From Candidatus Collierbacteria bacterium GW2011_GWB1_44_6 (GTDB lineage: Bacteria; Patescibacteriota; Microgenomatia; UBA1400; MFAQ01): a stretch of 13,682 nt of DNA. Where the stretch lies: assembly GCA_000998025.1 (NCBI GenBank), contig LCJG01000018.1, forward strand, positions 1 to 13,682, written 5' to 3'. Every line of letters begins with the position of its first letter. Positions within the stretch are counted from its first letter, which is position 1. Positions 5,168 to 12,544 of this stretch are shown here, in pieces. The notes under the pieces are model-generated. The model had not been told where the DNA came from, did no database searches, and saw only the letters and a program-made list of their open reading frames with translations. The translations under genes were made by a program, and so were the position numbers.

Positions 5168-6448
5168 ATGAATAACATCCTGGCACCTTTGCGTGCCATG
5201 TTAAAAATCAAGAATCTTCGCAAGCGCCTTATTTTTACGGCAGTGGTCATTGCCATCTTCCGTCTGGTCGCCCACATTCCTACACCGGGAATAAATCTCG
5301 CAGCCCTCAAAAACCTTTTTGACTCCTCTGCCTTCCTATCGCTACTTGATGTATTTTCCGGCGGCACACTCACGAACTTTTCTGTCATGGCCCTCGGTTT
5401 AAATCCTTACATCAATGCCTCCATCATCATGCAAATGCTTGGCATGGTCGTACCTAGTTTGGAAGCACTCCAAAAAGAAGGCGACTTTGGCCGCCAAAAG
5501 CTAAATCAATACACCCGCCTCCTCACCATCCCTCTCTGTTTTATGCAGGGAATCGCTTTGATTCTACTTTTGCGCGGGCAAGGTCTCACCACCACCTCAG
5601 ACCCTCTCAAGTTAGCTTCCATCGTCTTTACTCTGGCTGCCGGCACCGCTTTTCTCATCTGGCTTGGTGAACAGCTCAATGATTATGGAGTTGGAAACGG
5701 CATCAGTTTGATCATTTTTGTCGGCATTGTCACCCGTCTTCCTGTCGCCGCAGCTCAGCTGTTTACCACGATAGACCCTACAAAAATATTCACCTATCTG
5801 ATCTTCGGTGTTTTTGCTGTAGCCATTATCTATGCCATTGTCAGAGTCGGTGAAGCTGTCCGGGAAGTTCCTATTCAGTCCGCCCGCCGTGGAACCTCCT
5901 TCGCCGCCGCCGCCAGTAATCACTTACCACTCCGCCTCAACCAAGCCGGCGTTATCCCCATCATCTTTGCCGTGTCCTTCATGTTGATTCCCAATCTTCT
6001 CGGTCGCGTCTTTGCAACTTCTAGTCAGGCCTGGCTGTCGGGACTTTCTCGCAACATTACTCTTTACTTGGCCCCAGACACAGTTCTTTACAACGTGCTT
6101 TATTTCTTACTCGTTGTCGCTTTTTGCTACTTCTACACAGCGGTTGTTTTCAATCCGGAAAAAATCGCCAAAGATCTCCGCCAATCCGGTTCCTTTATTC
6201 CTGGCATCAGGCCCGGCCCAAATACGGTGGATTATCTAAATTTTGTTCTTAATAGAATTACCTTGGTAGGAGCTTCCTTCTTGGGGCTCATTGCTATCTT
6301 CCCTTCAATTATTTCAGGTATGACAGGCGTAACCTCAATCGCCATTGGCGGCACCGGCATCTTAATCGTCGTTTCTGTGGTTCTGGAAATTCTTAAATCG
6401 ATCAACTCTCAGCTCTACATGTACAGTTACGACAAATTTCTCGATTAA
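5168..6448 (+). CDS. secY: Protein translocase subunit SecY
   Basis: SecY is the channel subunit of the SecYEG translocon in the cytoplasmic membrane and passes unfolded secretory and membrane proteins. The 426-residue product is polytopic, with about ten hydrophobic segments. It carries the first-helix HIPTPGI motif (about 36-42), a plug-region GGTLTNFSVMALGLNPYINA (about 65-84) and QMLGMVVPSLEALQKEG. Further family hallmarks are the GNGISLIIFVGI segment, QSARRGTSFAAAASNHLPLR on the large cytosolic loop, and RQSGSFIPGIRPG. Length is normal. It sits between the 237-aa gene and adk, as expected for the end of the spc operon. No Shine-Dalgarno precedes the ATG. Confidence 0.98.
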   Translation: MNNILAPLRAMLKIKNLRKRLIFTAVVIAIFRLVAHIPTPGINLAALKNLFDSSAFLSLLDVFSGGTLTNFSVMALGLNPYINASIIMQMLGMVVPSLEALQKEGDFGRQKLNQYTRLLTIPLCFMQGIALILLLRGQGLTTTSDPLKLASIVFTLAAGTAFLIWLGEQLNDYGVGNGISLIIFVGIVTRLPVAAAQLFTTIDPTKIFTYLIFGVFAVAIIYAIVRVGEAVREVPIQSARRGTSFAAAASNHLPLRLNQAGVIPIIFAVSFMLIPNLLGRVFATSSQAWLSGLSRNITLYLAPDTVLYNVLYFLLVVAFCYFYTAVVFNPEKIAKDLRQSGSFIPGIRPGPNTVDYLNFVLNRITLVGASFLGLIAIFPSIISGMTGVTSIAIGGTGILIVVSVVLEILKSINSQLYMYSYDKFLD

Positions 6449-6452
6449 TAAT

Positions 6453-6489
6453 CGTCATTGCGAGTTTCGTACTCGAAGCGTGGCAATCC
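6453..6489 (+). repeat. Intergenic palindrome, GTCATTGC...GGCAATCC type
   Basis: Between secY and adk, CGTCATTGCGAG and CGTGGCAATCC flank a nested hairpin, CGAGT-TTCGT-ACTCG; the outer arms ATTGC and GCAAT also pair. It is related in layout to the elements at 1297-1325 and 13514-13539. It lacks a T-run, so it is probably transcribed within the secY-adk message. Confidence 0.72.
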
Positions 6490-6505
6490 AGAAAACTAAC
6501 AGCAT

Positions 6506-7066
6506 ATGAACTTAATCATCCTCGGTCCACAAGGATCCGGCAAAGGCACGCAAGCAAAATTAATCGCTGAAAAATTTGGCATGATACACGTCTCCTCAGG
6601 CGATCTTCTCCGTGAAGCGGCCAAGCAAGACACCGATAAGGGCAGACTACTGGCCGATCTCCTCACCACCGGCCAGCTAATTCCCTTCGACACTGTTTTG
6701 GAAGTTACAGAGCCTGTTTTATTAAGTGCCAAAAATGGTTTTATTCTTGACGGCACCCCTCGCGACCTTATGCAGGCAGAATATTTAGATTGGTATCTTG
6801 GGGAACGCAATATAAAAATAGACAAGGTAATTTTTCTTAATATTCCGAGAGACATCAGTCTGGCCAGACTGGCCAGTAGAGCGAAGATAGAGAACCGCAC
6901 CGATGACACCCCCGAAGGAATTCATGCCAGATTGGATATTTTTGACAACGAAACTCTACCCGTCATCGATTACTTTCGCAAACAAGGGAAGGTCGTAGAT
7001 ATCGACGGTACCCCTGAACCACAAATAATATTTGCCGACATCGTAAATAAGTTAGGACTGATATGA
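6506..7066 (+). CDS. adk: Adenylate kinase (short-LID form)
   Basis: Adenylate kinase interconverts ATP + AMP and 2 ADP in the cytosol. The 186-residue protein has the P-loop GPQGSGKGTQ at 7-16, the AMP-binding SSGDLLR at 30-36, GFILDGTPRD at 78-87 and a short LID with R131-D133-D134 and R142. It lacks a zinc-finger insertion, so it is a short-LID enzyme. The usual DGFPR is DGTPR here (T84 in place of Phe), a mild departure. The TGA stop overlaps the map start (ATGA), so translation is likely coupled. No Shine-Dalgarno; secY lies upstream, the usual context. Confidence 0.96.
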   Translation: MNLIILGPQGSGKGTQAKLIAEKFGMIHVSSGDLLREAAKQDTDKGRLLADLLTTGQLIPFDTVLEVTEPVLLSAKNGFILDGTPRDLMQAEYLDWYLGERNIKIDKVIFLNIPRDISLARLASRAKIENRTDDTPEGIHARLDIFDNETLPVIDYFRKQGKVVDIDGTPEPQIIFADIVNKLGLI

Positions 7067-7797
7067 CCAAATTTCAAGCCATGACCGAAGGCGGCAAGCG
7101 TCTCGGCCACATCAAAGGTATTCTTGCCGGCATGGTCAAGGAGGGGGTCACCCCATTGGAAATAGATACTTTGGCAGAGAAGCTGATCAAAGACGGAGGA
7201 GACAAGCCAAACTTCAAAATGGAGCATGGCTACCATCACTCTACATGTATCAATGTGAACGAAGGCATGGTTCACGGCATTCCCGGAAAGGTTCCTTTCA
7301 GGCCTGGCGACGTGGTCAAGATAGATATGGGACTGCTCCACGAAGGTTATCACTTGGATACCGCCACCACCGTAGCCATTCCACCAACCACAGGAGCCGT
7401 CACCAGGTTTCTTGATGTTAGTAAACAGGCTTTGGCTACTGCCATTTTTGTCGCCACCCCTGGCAATACTATTTACGATATCGGACTAGCCATGCAAACG
7501 GTAGCCGAGGCCAGTGGATTCAATGTCATCCGCGAGCTTACTGGCCACGGCATCGGCCGCAAGCTTCACATGGAGCCCTACATTCCCTGCTTCGCCGACA
7601 AGACCTGCAAAAAGCACTTTCTCGCTGTCGATCAGACCATCGCGGTCGAAGCCATGTTAACCATGGGTGACTGGCACCTGGTCGAAGATTCAGACGGCTG
7701 GACGCTCTCTACTCAAGATCGTTCCATCACTGCCATGTTCGAAGAAACTGTTTATATCACCGCCGAAGGCCCAAAGATTCTTACCTCCATTAATTGA
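7063..7797 (+). CDS. map: Type I methionine aminopeptidase
   Basis: MetAP removes the initiator Met from nascent proteins in the cytosol, using two divalent metals. The 244-residue pita-bread fold has all ligands by motif: D88 and D99 in IDMGLLHEGYHLD, H162 in GHGIGR, E196 in VEAML and E227 in AMFEETV. The substrate-side histidines H71 (VHGIP) and H169 are also present. It lacks the N-terminal zinc-finger extension, as is usual for bacterial enzymes. It overlaps adk by 4 nt. The next gene's -10 starts 4 nt after its TGA, and no terminator intervenes. Confidence 0.96.
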   Translation: MTKFQAMTEGGKRLGHIKGILAGMVKEGVTPLEIDTLAEKLIKDGGDKPNFKMEHGYHHSTCINVNEGMVHGIPGKVPFRPGDVVKIDMGLLHEGYHLDTATTVAIPPTTGAVTRFLDVSKQALATAIFVATPGNTIYDIGLAMQTVAEASGFNVIRELTGHGIGRKLHMEPYIPCFADKTCKKHFLAVDQTIAVEAMLTMGDWHLVEDSDGWTLSTQDRSITAMFEETVYITAEGPKILTSIN

Positions 7798-7800
7798 TAG

Positions 7801-7806
7801 TATAAT
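7801..7806 (+). promoter_or_regulatory. -10 element for the 131-aa gene
   Basis: A perfect TATAAT immediately after the map stop, with a weak TTCTTA 17 nt upstream inside map. The leader to the GTG at 7846 is 39 nt and has AAGGAG (7834-7839). Its TTCTCGCAAATTT stretch resembles TTCTCGCACTTTT in the leader at 2416-2428. Confidence 0.62.
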
Positions 7807-7845
7807 TCCTTAGATTTCTCGCAAATTTACACCAAGGAGTTTGAA

Positions 7846-8241
7846 GTGTCCAGAAACATTAAAATCTTAATTGTTCACAACCCTTCAAAAACATATTTGG
7901 CCAATGAAATAGTCAAAGGCCTCAAGGGTAGATACCGCAAATTCGAAATCGCCACTCTTCGGGACCACCTCTTGAGTGGCGAACCTCTCAATCTGAAGAG
8001 AATGGTTGATGACGTCTCCACTGTTGTCATCCTCGATGACCCCAATTTGTTTACAGACACTATCACTGACGCTCTCGTCCACTACTCCATCGAATGCCAC
8101 AAATTCCTACCGGTTTGTGACGTTGAGCCAAGTGCTTTATTTCTTCTGGAACTCAAATCCAGCTATCTCACCCACTCTCCTGATCCGGACGACGTTTTTT
8201 GGGATCTATTGGCCAACCGTATTCTGATCAACTCCCTTTAG
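7846..8241 (+). CDS. Small TIR-like alpha/beta protein (first of a tandem pair)
   Basis: The 131-residue product shows an alternating strand/helix order: KILIVHN, then a helix, KFEIATL, a helix, STVVILDD, a helix, and KFLPVCD. This is the layout of a TIR or TIR-like fold. The position equivalent to the TIR catalytic Glu (13 residues before the strand proline P89) is A76, with D75 next to it, so NADase activity is not predicted. The start is GTG, supported by AAGGAG 6 nt before it; no in-frame ATG fits. It shares size, fold order and the position of P89 with the next gene, suggesting they are distant paralogues. The family call is tentative. Confidence 0.68.
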   Translation: MSRNIKILIVHNPSKTYLANEIVKGLKGRYRKFEIATLRDHLLSGEPLNLKRMVDDVSTVVILDDPNLFTDTITDALVHYSIECHKFLPVCDVEPSALFLLELKSSYLTHSPDPDDVFWDLLANRILINSL

Positions 8242-8248
8242 ACTACCG

Positions 8249-8272
8249 GCCCCGCCAAAATCGGGGCTTTTT
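8249..8272 (+). terminator. Terminator after the first TIR-like gene
   Basis: GCCCCG (8249-8254) pairs perfectly with CGGGGC (8262-8267), with a 7-nt loop and TTTTT. It lies 8 nt after the stop codon, and the next promoter begins 2 nt after the T-run. Confidence 0.87.
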
Positions 8273-8274
8273 CA

Positions 8275-8283
8275 TGTTAAAAT
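8275..8283 (+). promoter_or_regulatory. Extended -10 promoter for the second TIR-like gene
   Basis: TGTTAAAAT fits TGn-TAnAAT and follows the terminator T-run directly, so no ordinary -35 is possible outside the hairpin. The leader is 40 nt, with GGGAG at 8313-8317. Confidence 0.68.
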
Positions 8284-8323
8284 CGCCACAAGTTTCGCAT
8301 CCTTGAAAATTCGGGAGACTATC

Positions 8324-8767
8324 ATGGCCAACAATATACTCATTCTGCATGCAGAGGATTCGATAGAGGAAGCCGAAGAGCTTTTGTTCGAGTTAAAGCT
8401 TCTGGGTATCGACTGTCTTACATTCCAAAAACTCTCCGGAAGATCAACAGCCAACTTACTGCACTCCGCGCTTCACGAACTGTTCAATTCGGAGCCAGCA
8501 GTCATTGTTCTCGCCAGTCAGGAATTATTTGCCGACCCCTTACTGCTTGAGTGGGCCCTTGTCGCAGCGGCCGAAAAGATAATGGTTCCGGTGGTTTTTG
8601 GCTACAAAAACGGAGAAATCCCTGATTGGTTCAGAAATCCGTTCGTACTCACGACTCTGGCCGGACCGGATTCGTCCAGGGACTGGAACCGGTTAATCCA
8701 CGAAATCACTCGACGGACCTTTCAAAATTTCCAATATACCGATCTTCCCTTCGAGCCTCCAAACTAA
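8324..8767 (+). CDS. Small TIR-like protein with a candidate catalytic Glu (second of the pair)
   Basis: The 147-residue product starts MANNILILHAEDSIEEAEEL and follows a TIR-domain plan. Strand A is ILILHAE, then a long helix, strand B DCLTF, a helix, strand C AVIVLAS, the QELFADPLLLEWAL helix, and strand D MVPVVF. E76 lies 13 residues before P89, the spacing of the TIR catalytic Glu (family pattern S.W...EL...(6-8)..iiPV). W102 follows in IPDWF. A NAD-processing or signalling domain is possible, but no partner domain is attached. The ATG at 8324 is chosen over an in-frame TTG at 8303 because GGGAG lies 6 nt before it. It has its own promoter and terminator. Confidence 0.72.
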   Translation: MANNILILHAEDSIEEAEELLFELKLLGIDCLTFQKLSGRSTANLLHSALHELFNSEPAVIVLASQELFADPLLLEWALVAAAEKIMVPVVFGYKNGEIPDWFRNPFVLTTLAGPDSSRDWNRLIHEITRRTFQNFQYTDLPFEPPN

Positions 8768-8780
8768 CCAAACCAGCCAA

Positions 8781-8801
8781 GCCCTCGAAAGGGGGCTTTT
8801 T
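8781..8801 (+). terminator. Terminator after the second TIR-like gene
   Basis: GCCCTC (8781-8786) pairs with GGGGGC (8791-8796), with one T-G pair, around a GAAA tetraloop, followed by TTTTT. It isolates infA from upstream transcription. Confidence 0.87.
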
Positions 8802-8837
8802 CGTGGCTTTTATAGTACAATTGCCATAACAAGAGGT

Positions 8838-8883
8838 TTGTGCCCAGTTGGTACTGGCAAGTTGTGCCGGTCTTTGGTACAAT
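8838..8883 (+). promoter_or_regulatory. infA promoter with a direct repeat overlapping the -10
   Basis: TGGTACAAT (8875-8883) is an extended -10 about 20 nt before the infA ATG. A two-part direct repeat, TTGTGCC-n-TTGGTAC, occurs at 8838-8854 (3-nt gap) and again at 8862-8880 (5-nt gap); the second copy overlaps the -10. A second possible -10 (TACAAT, 8816-8821) is weaker. This would start the infA-rpmJ-rpsM transcription unit. Confidence 0.6.
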
Positions 8884-8903
8884 ACCACTTGCACAACTTT
8901 TAT

Positions 8904-9122
8904 ATGGCTAAAAACCAGATGACTGAGGTAAACGGAGTCGTCTCCGAGTCGCTACCCAATATGCAATTCCGGGTAACCCTCGAAGATGGCAGAGAAATCT
9001 TGGCTCATCTTGCTGGTCGCATGCGGCTCCACCGCATTCGCGTTATGCCCGGAGACAAAGTCAAACTCGAAATGAGCGACTACGACACGGACAAAGGCAG
9101 GATAGTTTACAGATCAAGCTAA
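8904..9122 (+). CDS. infA: Translation initiation factor IF-1
   Basis: IF-1 binds the A site of the 30S subunit during initiation. The 72-residue product is a single S1/OB-fold domain: VNGVVSESLPNMQFRVTLED, then GREILAHLAGRMR, IRVMPGDKVKLEMS and the terminal KGRIVYR. The ATG at 8904 gives the family's usual length and MAK start; a further-upstream TTG (8838) would add residues over the promoter and is rejected. No Shine-Dalgarno; the predicted leader is only about 14 nt. It heads the alpha-operon genes. Confidence 0.96.
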   Translation: MAKNQMTEVNGVVSESLPNMQFRVTLEDGREILAHLAGRMRLHRIRVMPGDKVKLEMSDYDTDKGRIVYRSS

Positions 9123-9168
9123 TTCGTTTCCCTCACAACAATAATTATTTAAATAAAACAAAACGCGC

Positions 9169-9282
9169 ATGCGGGTTCAATCCTCCGTCAGACCTCGTTG
9201 CAAAAATTGCAAAATTATCAAACGCCATGGTAAGGTGTTGGTCATTTGTACCAACCCCCGCCACAAACAACGCCAAGGATAA
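9169..9282 (+). CDS. rpmJ: 50S ribosomal protein L36
   Basis: L36 (bL36) is a tiny zinc-binding large-subunit protein. The 37-residue frame MRVQSSVRPRCKNCKIIKRH continues to end in NPRHKQRQG, the exact family length and ending. Zinc ligands are C11, C14, C27 and H32, so this is the zinc-containing form. It lies between infA and rpsM, the normal position. The leader is A-rich (AAATAAAACAAAAC) with no Shine-Dalgarno. Confidence 0.96.
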   Translation: MRVQSSVRPRCKNCKIIKRHGKVLVICTNPRHKQRQG

Positions 9283-9288
9283 ATTAAT

Positions 9289-9690
9289 ATGCCCAGACTA
9301 TCAGGTATCGATATTCCCAACGAAAAAAGAATAGATGTCGCTTTGACATATATCTACGGCATAGGTGAAAAAGTCGCTAAAGATATTCTGAAACAAGCTA
9401 AGGTAGACCCGCATATCCGCACCAAGAATCTCACTGGTGAAGAACTAAAAAGTATCCAAGCTGTCATAGAAACTCTTCCCACCGAAGGTGAACTTCGTAA
9501 AATGGTTCGCGACAACATCGAAACTCTCAAAAGAATTCAAGCTTATCGAGGTATTCGACACTCCATGGGTCTTCCTGTCAGAGGGCAACGTACTCGCACC
9601 AATGCCAGAACCAGAAAAGGCAAAAGAAAGACCATCGGTGCCGTTTCCAAAGAAGCCGCCACCACAGCAGCCCCAGCCGCCAAGAAATAA
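9289..9690 (+). CDS. rpsM: 30S ribosomal protein S13
   Basis: S13 (uS13) is in the 30S head and contacts the P-site tRNA and the bridge to 5S/L5. The 133-residue product has the family start PRLSGIDIPNEKRIDVALTY, the helix-hairpin-helix GIGEKVAKDIL, and the C-terminal RGIRHSMGLPVRGQRTRTNA followed by a basic tail. It then runs into a low-complexity Ala/Lys end (about residues 119-133). It starts 6 nt after rpmJ, with AAGGA about 10 nt upstream, one of the few ribosomal genes here with any Shine-Dalgarno-like sequence. Confidence 0.97.
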   Translation: MPRLSGIDIPNEKRIDVALTYIYGIGEKVAKDILKQAKVDPHIRTKNLTGEELKSIQAVIETLPTEGELRKMVRDNIETLKRIQAYRGIRHSMGLPVRGQRTRTNARTRKGKRKTIGAVSKEAATTAAPAAKK

Positions 9691-9699
9691 TAAATCAAA

Positions 9700-10113
9700 A
9701 TGCCAGAACCAAAAACCAAAACCAAGCAAGTCGTCAAAGCAAAAAAAGCCTCCGCTGTTCACTTTAAGGGAGGGCAGGGAAAGATGTTCGTTAAATCAAC
9801 TTTTAACACCACTTACGTTACCTTCACCGACAGTAACGGCAACACCGTCTGCTGGAGCAGTGCCGGCACCTGTGGCTTCAAAGGCGCCAAGCGCTCTACT
9901 CCTTTTGCAGCTACCACCATTGTCGAAGAAGGTCTTCGAAAAGCTAAGACTCAAGGTCTCACCAGTATCGATGTCTATCTCAAAGGCCCCGGTCCTGGCA
10001 AAGATGCTGCTCTTCGGGTACTTAAAACATCAGGTATCGAAATCAATCAGCTGGCCGACACCACTCCGGTCCCTCACAACGGGTGCCGTCCCAGAAAACA
10101 CAGAAGAGTCTAA
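9700..10113 (+). CDS. rpsK: 30S ribosomal protein S11
   Basis: S11 (uS11) lines the platform near the E site. The 137-residue protein has a basic N-terminal tail (about 1-26), then KSTFNTTYVTFTDSNGNTV, WSSAGTCGFKGAKRSTPFAA, the glycine-rich KGPGPGKDAALR, and ends in the hallmark HNGCRPRKHRRV (family H.GCRP.K.RRV). It follows rpsM after tandem TAA stops, with an A-rich leader and no Shine-Dalgarno. Confidence 0.97.
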   Translation: MPEPKTKTKQVVKAKKASAVHFKGGQGKMFVKSTFNTTYVTFTDSNGNTVCWSSAGTCGFKGAKRSTPFAATTIVEEGLRKAKTQGLTSIDVYLKGPGPGKDAALRVLKTSGIEINQLADTTPVPHNGCRPRKHRRV

Positions 10114-10134
10114 TAATCAACACAATACAACAAC

Positions 10135-10758
10135 ATGGCAAAATACATCGATCCCAAATGCAGACTCTGTCGCCGAGAAGGAGAAAAACTCTATCTCAAA
10201 GGTGCACGCTGCTTCACCCCCAAATGTCCCATTGAAAAAAGAGGTGGACAGATCCCCGGCCAGCATGGCAAAAAAAGAACCCGTGGTCGTCTATCCGGCT
10301 TTGGTATACAACTTCGCGAAAAACAAAAGACCAAAAGACTCTATGGTGTACTGGAAGGCCAATTCCACAATTACTATGAAATTGCTATCAAATCAAAAGC
10401 CAACACCGCCGAAGTCCTCATGCAGCTTTTGGAGTCCCGCCTGGACAATGTTTGTTACCGTCTTGGTTTTACCCTTTCGAGGTCTCTCGCGCGCCAGCTT
10501 GTAACTCATGGAAACATCTTGGTGGACGGTAAGAAGGTCGACGTTCCCTCTTTCCAAACCAGGCCTGGTATGGTTATCTCTCTTCCGGAAGCTGCCGCCA
10601 AGTTTGACTTTGTCGCCCCAAATTTAATCGAGAAAAATCTTCCGGCCAAGTGGCTCTCCCGTGTCGGCACTCAAGGAAAAATTGATCGTATGCCCACCAT
10701 GGACGAAATTGGCTCCGATATCAAAGTCAATCTAATTATTGAGTTCTACTCAAGATAA
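10135..10758 (+). CDS. rpsD: 30S ribosomal protein S4, zinc-binding type
   Basis: S4 (uS4) is a primary 16S-binding protein that nucleates 30S assembly. The 207-residue product has a four-cysteine zinc site (C9, C12, C26, C31) at the N-terminus, the basic RGRLSGFGIQLREKQKTKRL, and the S4 RNA-binding domain with ESRLDNVCYRLGF and QLVTHGNILVDGKKVD. The C-terminal INLIIEFYSR-like ending is intact. Length is normal. It sits between rpsK and rpoA as expected. The leader is CAACACAATACAACAAC, with no Shine-Dalgarno. Confidence 0.97.
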   Translation: MAKYIDPKCRLCRREGEKLYLKGARCFTPKCPIEKRGGQIPGQHGKKRTRGRLSGFGIQLREKQKTKRLYGVLEGQFHNYYEIAIKSKANTAEVLMQLLESRLDNVCYRLGFTLSRSLARQLVTHGNILVDGKKVDVPSFQTRPGMVISLPEAAAKFDFVAPNLIEKNLPAKWLSRVGTQGKIDRMPTMDEIGSDIKVNLIIEFYSR

Positions 10759-10785
10759 TTTATTTAACAATTAGCAAACAAAAAA

Positions 10786-11688
10786 ATGTTAGCACCAAAC
10801 TTCAAAATTACCCTAAAAGATAAAGAAATCAACTCCGCTGAGGTAGTTATCGAACCACTTCCACAGAACTTTGGTCACACCATGGGAAATGCTTTACGTC
10901 GTGTCTTACTTACTTCACTCGAGGGCGGAGCCGCAATCAGAGTCAAGATCGATGGAGTTTCCCACCAATTTTCCACTCTTACCGGACTCAAAGAAGACAT
11001 TCTCGAATTCATTCTTAATCTCAAGACTGTCAACTTTTTTGTAGATTCGGATGAGCCGGTAGACATCAAATTAAAAATCAACGGTGCCAAAATAGTCAAA
11101 GCCTCTGACTTAGACCTACCCTCCAACGTAACCATCGCCAACCCTGATACAGTTCTGGCCAATCTTACTTCTCCCAAGTCAAAGCTTTCCGCTGTCATCA
11201 CCGTCGCTCGTGGTTTAGGATACGTTTCTTCAGATGAACACGCTACCAATGAAATTGGTGTTATCCCTCTAGATGCTTCTTTTTCTCCGGTAATCAAAGC
11301 CAATTACACCATCGAAGCTGCCCGTGTTGGACGCTCCAGCAACTTTGACAAGGTTCGCTTGAGTCTTACAACCGACGGCTCCATCACACCTGAAGAAGCA
11401 GTCAGAAGCGCCGCTCGCATTCTCACTGGTTTCTACGACTACGTCAACTCTGCCGAAGCCTACCTTATTGAGAAAAAATCCATCTCCGAAGCAACCACCT
11501 CTGGATTTGTAGACGACCTTGATCTTCCCACCCGAGTTTTAAACGCCATGAAAAAAGCCGGATTTAACAAATTAGCCGATCTAAAAACCCTTACGCTAGC
11601 CGACTTAAGAAAAGTCAAGAATCTAGGCGAAAAATCTGCCATGCAAGTGGTAGAAAAAGCCGGGGAAAAAGGCATTAACATTCAGTAA
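10786..11688 (+). CDS. rpoA: DNA-directed RNA polymerase subunit alpha
   Basis: The alpha subunit dimerises to nucleate RNA polymerase and contacts UP elements and activators. The 300-residue product has the N-terminal assembly domain (about 1-225) with PLPQNFGHTMGNALRRVLLT and VGRSSNFDKVRLSLTTDGSI, and a C-terminal domain (about 243-300) with helix-hairpin-helix features. DNA-contact positions are kept: R and N in PTRVLNAMKKAG (equivalents of E. coli R265 and N268) and G-x-K-S in NLGEKS. Length is slightly below the common 310-330. It follows rpsD after a 27-nt A-rich spacer and precedes rplQ by 2 nt. Confidence 0.97.
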   Translation: MLAPNFKITLKDKEINSAEVVIEPLPQNFGHTMGNALRRVLLTSLEGGAAIRVKIDGVSHQFSTLTGLKEDILEFILNLKTVNFFVDSDEPVDIKLKINGAKIVKASDLDLPSNVTIANPDTVLANLTSPKSKLSAVITVARGLGYVSSDEHATNEIGVIPLDASFSPVIKANYTIEAARVGRSSNFDKVRLSLTTDGSITPEEAVRSAARILTGFYDYVNSAEAYLIEKKSISEATTSGFVDDLDLPTRVLNAMKKAGFNKLADLKTLTLADLRKVKNLGEKSAMQVVEKAGEKGINIQ

Positions 11689-11690
11689 AT

Positions 11691-12116
11691 ATGGGACGCC
11701 GACATCACTCAATCATTTCTAAACTCAATCGCAATACCTCGGAAAGGCAATCTCTTTTCAAGGTTCAGCTTAAGCAGCTCATTGAACACGGTCAAATAAC
11801 TACTACTGTTACCAAGGCTAAGATCATCAAACGCCTTTTTGACAGACTTGCAGCCAAAGCTCAAGATAAGACACTGGCTCAGAGACGCAGGATAGGTGGG
11901 CAGCTCAGTGATCAGAAAAGTGCCAACAGGCTCATGGATCTGATTATCCCCACTATGGGAGATCGTCGTAGTGGCTTCACCACTATCCAAAAAGTCGGCA
12001 TCCGAAAAGGAGACTCTACAGCCACCGCCTCCTTAAGTCTCATTGCACCCCTTCCACCTACACCCGAAAAGCCAGCCCGCGTCATCCCTAAAGCAATTAC
12101 GAAAAAATCCAAATGA
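11691..12116 (+). CDS. rplQ: 50S ribosomal protein L17
   Basis: L17 (bL17) is near the peptide exit tunnel. The 141-residue product starts with an RHHSIISKLNRNTSERQSLF signature and has the family KLIEHGQI-like stretch (KQLIEHGQITTTVTKAK), then DRRSGFTTIQKVGIRKGD. A proline-rich basic tail (about 122-141) extends past the core. It starts 2 nt after rpoA and its TGA overlaps the rplM ATG (ATGA). No Shine-Dalgarno. Confidence 0.96.
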   Translation: MGRRHHSIISKLNRNTSERQSLFKVQLKQLIEHGQITTTVTKAKIIKRLFDRLAAKAQDKTLAQRRRIGGQLSDQKSANRLMDLIIPTMGDRRSGFTTIQKVGIRKGDSTATASLSLIAPLPPTPEKPARVIPKAITKKSK

Positions 12117-12541
12117 AAACCACTACTCTAAAAATCACCGACATCAAACACAACTGGCACCTAGTCGATATCGATGCTCAGATCCTTGGTAGAGTAGCCG
12201 TTAAAATCGCTGGACTTCTTATGGGTAAAGGAAAAGCCCTCACCGGAGACCACCTAGACAATGGTGACTTCGTTGTGGCCATCAACGCAGCCAAATTCAA
12301 AGTAACCGGCAAGAAAATGACTGACAAAATCTACTACTCACACTCGGGTTTCCCGGGCGGCTTTAGAGAGCTTTCTCTTTCTCAGCTCGCCGAAAAAGAT
12401 CCCCGCAGAGTCATTGAAAAAGCCGTCAAAGGTATGCTTCCCAAAGACAAACTTCAACAAACCCGACTCAGGCGTCTAAAACTTTTCACCGGCAGTGAAC
12501 ATCCCTACGCCGTCGAACTAGGACTTAACAAAAAAAGCTAA
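12113..12541 (+). CDS. rplM: 50S ribosomal protein L13
   Basis: L13 (uL13) is an early-assembling 23S rRNA-binding protein. The 142-residue product has HNWHLVDIDAQILGRVAVKI (about 13-32), the GDFVVAINAAKFKVTGKKM segment, YYSHSGFPGGFRE (about 74-86) and AVKGMLPKDKLQQTRLRRLK before the terminal HPYAVELG-like end. Length is normal. Overlap with rplQ implies translational coupling; rpsI follows after 3 nt, the usual L13-S9 pairing. Confidence 0.97.
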   Translation: MKTTTLKITDIKHNWHLVDIDAQILGRVAVKIAGLLMGKGKALTGDHLDNGDFVVAINAAKFKVTGKKMTDKIYYSHSGFPGGFRELSLSQLAEKDPRRVIEKAVKGMLPKDKLQQTRLRRLKLFTGSEHPYAVELGLNKKS

Positions 12542-12544
12542 AAC

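Noticed and set aside
7063..7066. UGA recoding (as in Gracilibacteria or Absconditabacteria)
   Set aside because: UGA ends adk and rplQ exactly at overlaps with the next start, and map ends in UGA at the normal family length, so UGA is read as stop.
7846..8767. Response-regulator receiver domains for the tandem pair
   Set aside because: The acidic pair after strand 1 and the phospho-acceptor Asp at the end of strand 3 are not in place; the Glu-to-proline spacing of the second protein fits TIR better.
8838..8903. Longer IF-1 beginning at a TTG
   Set aside because: The extra residues cover the promoter and direct repeat, and the ATG at 8904 gives the canonical IF-1 start and length.
9488..10504. 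A 338-codon open frame on the + strand across S13, S11 and S4
   Set aside because: It is a shifted-frame shadow, proline/lysine/serine-rich, crossing three well-supported ribosomal genes and their spacers.
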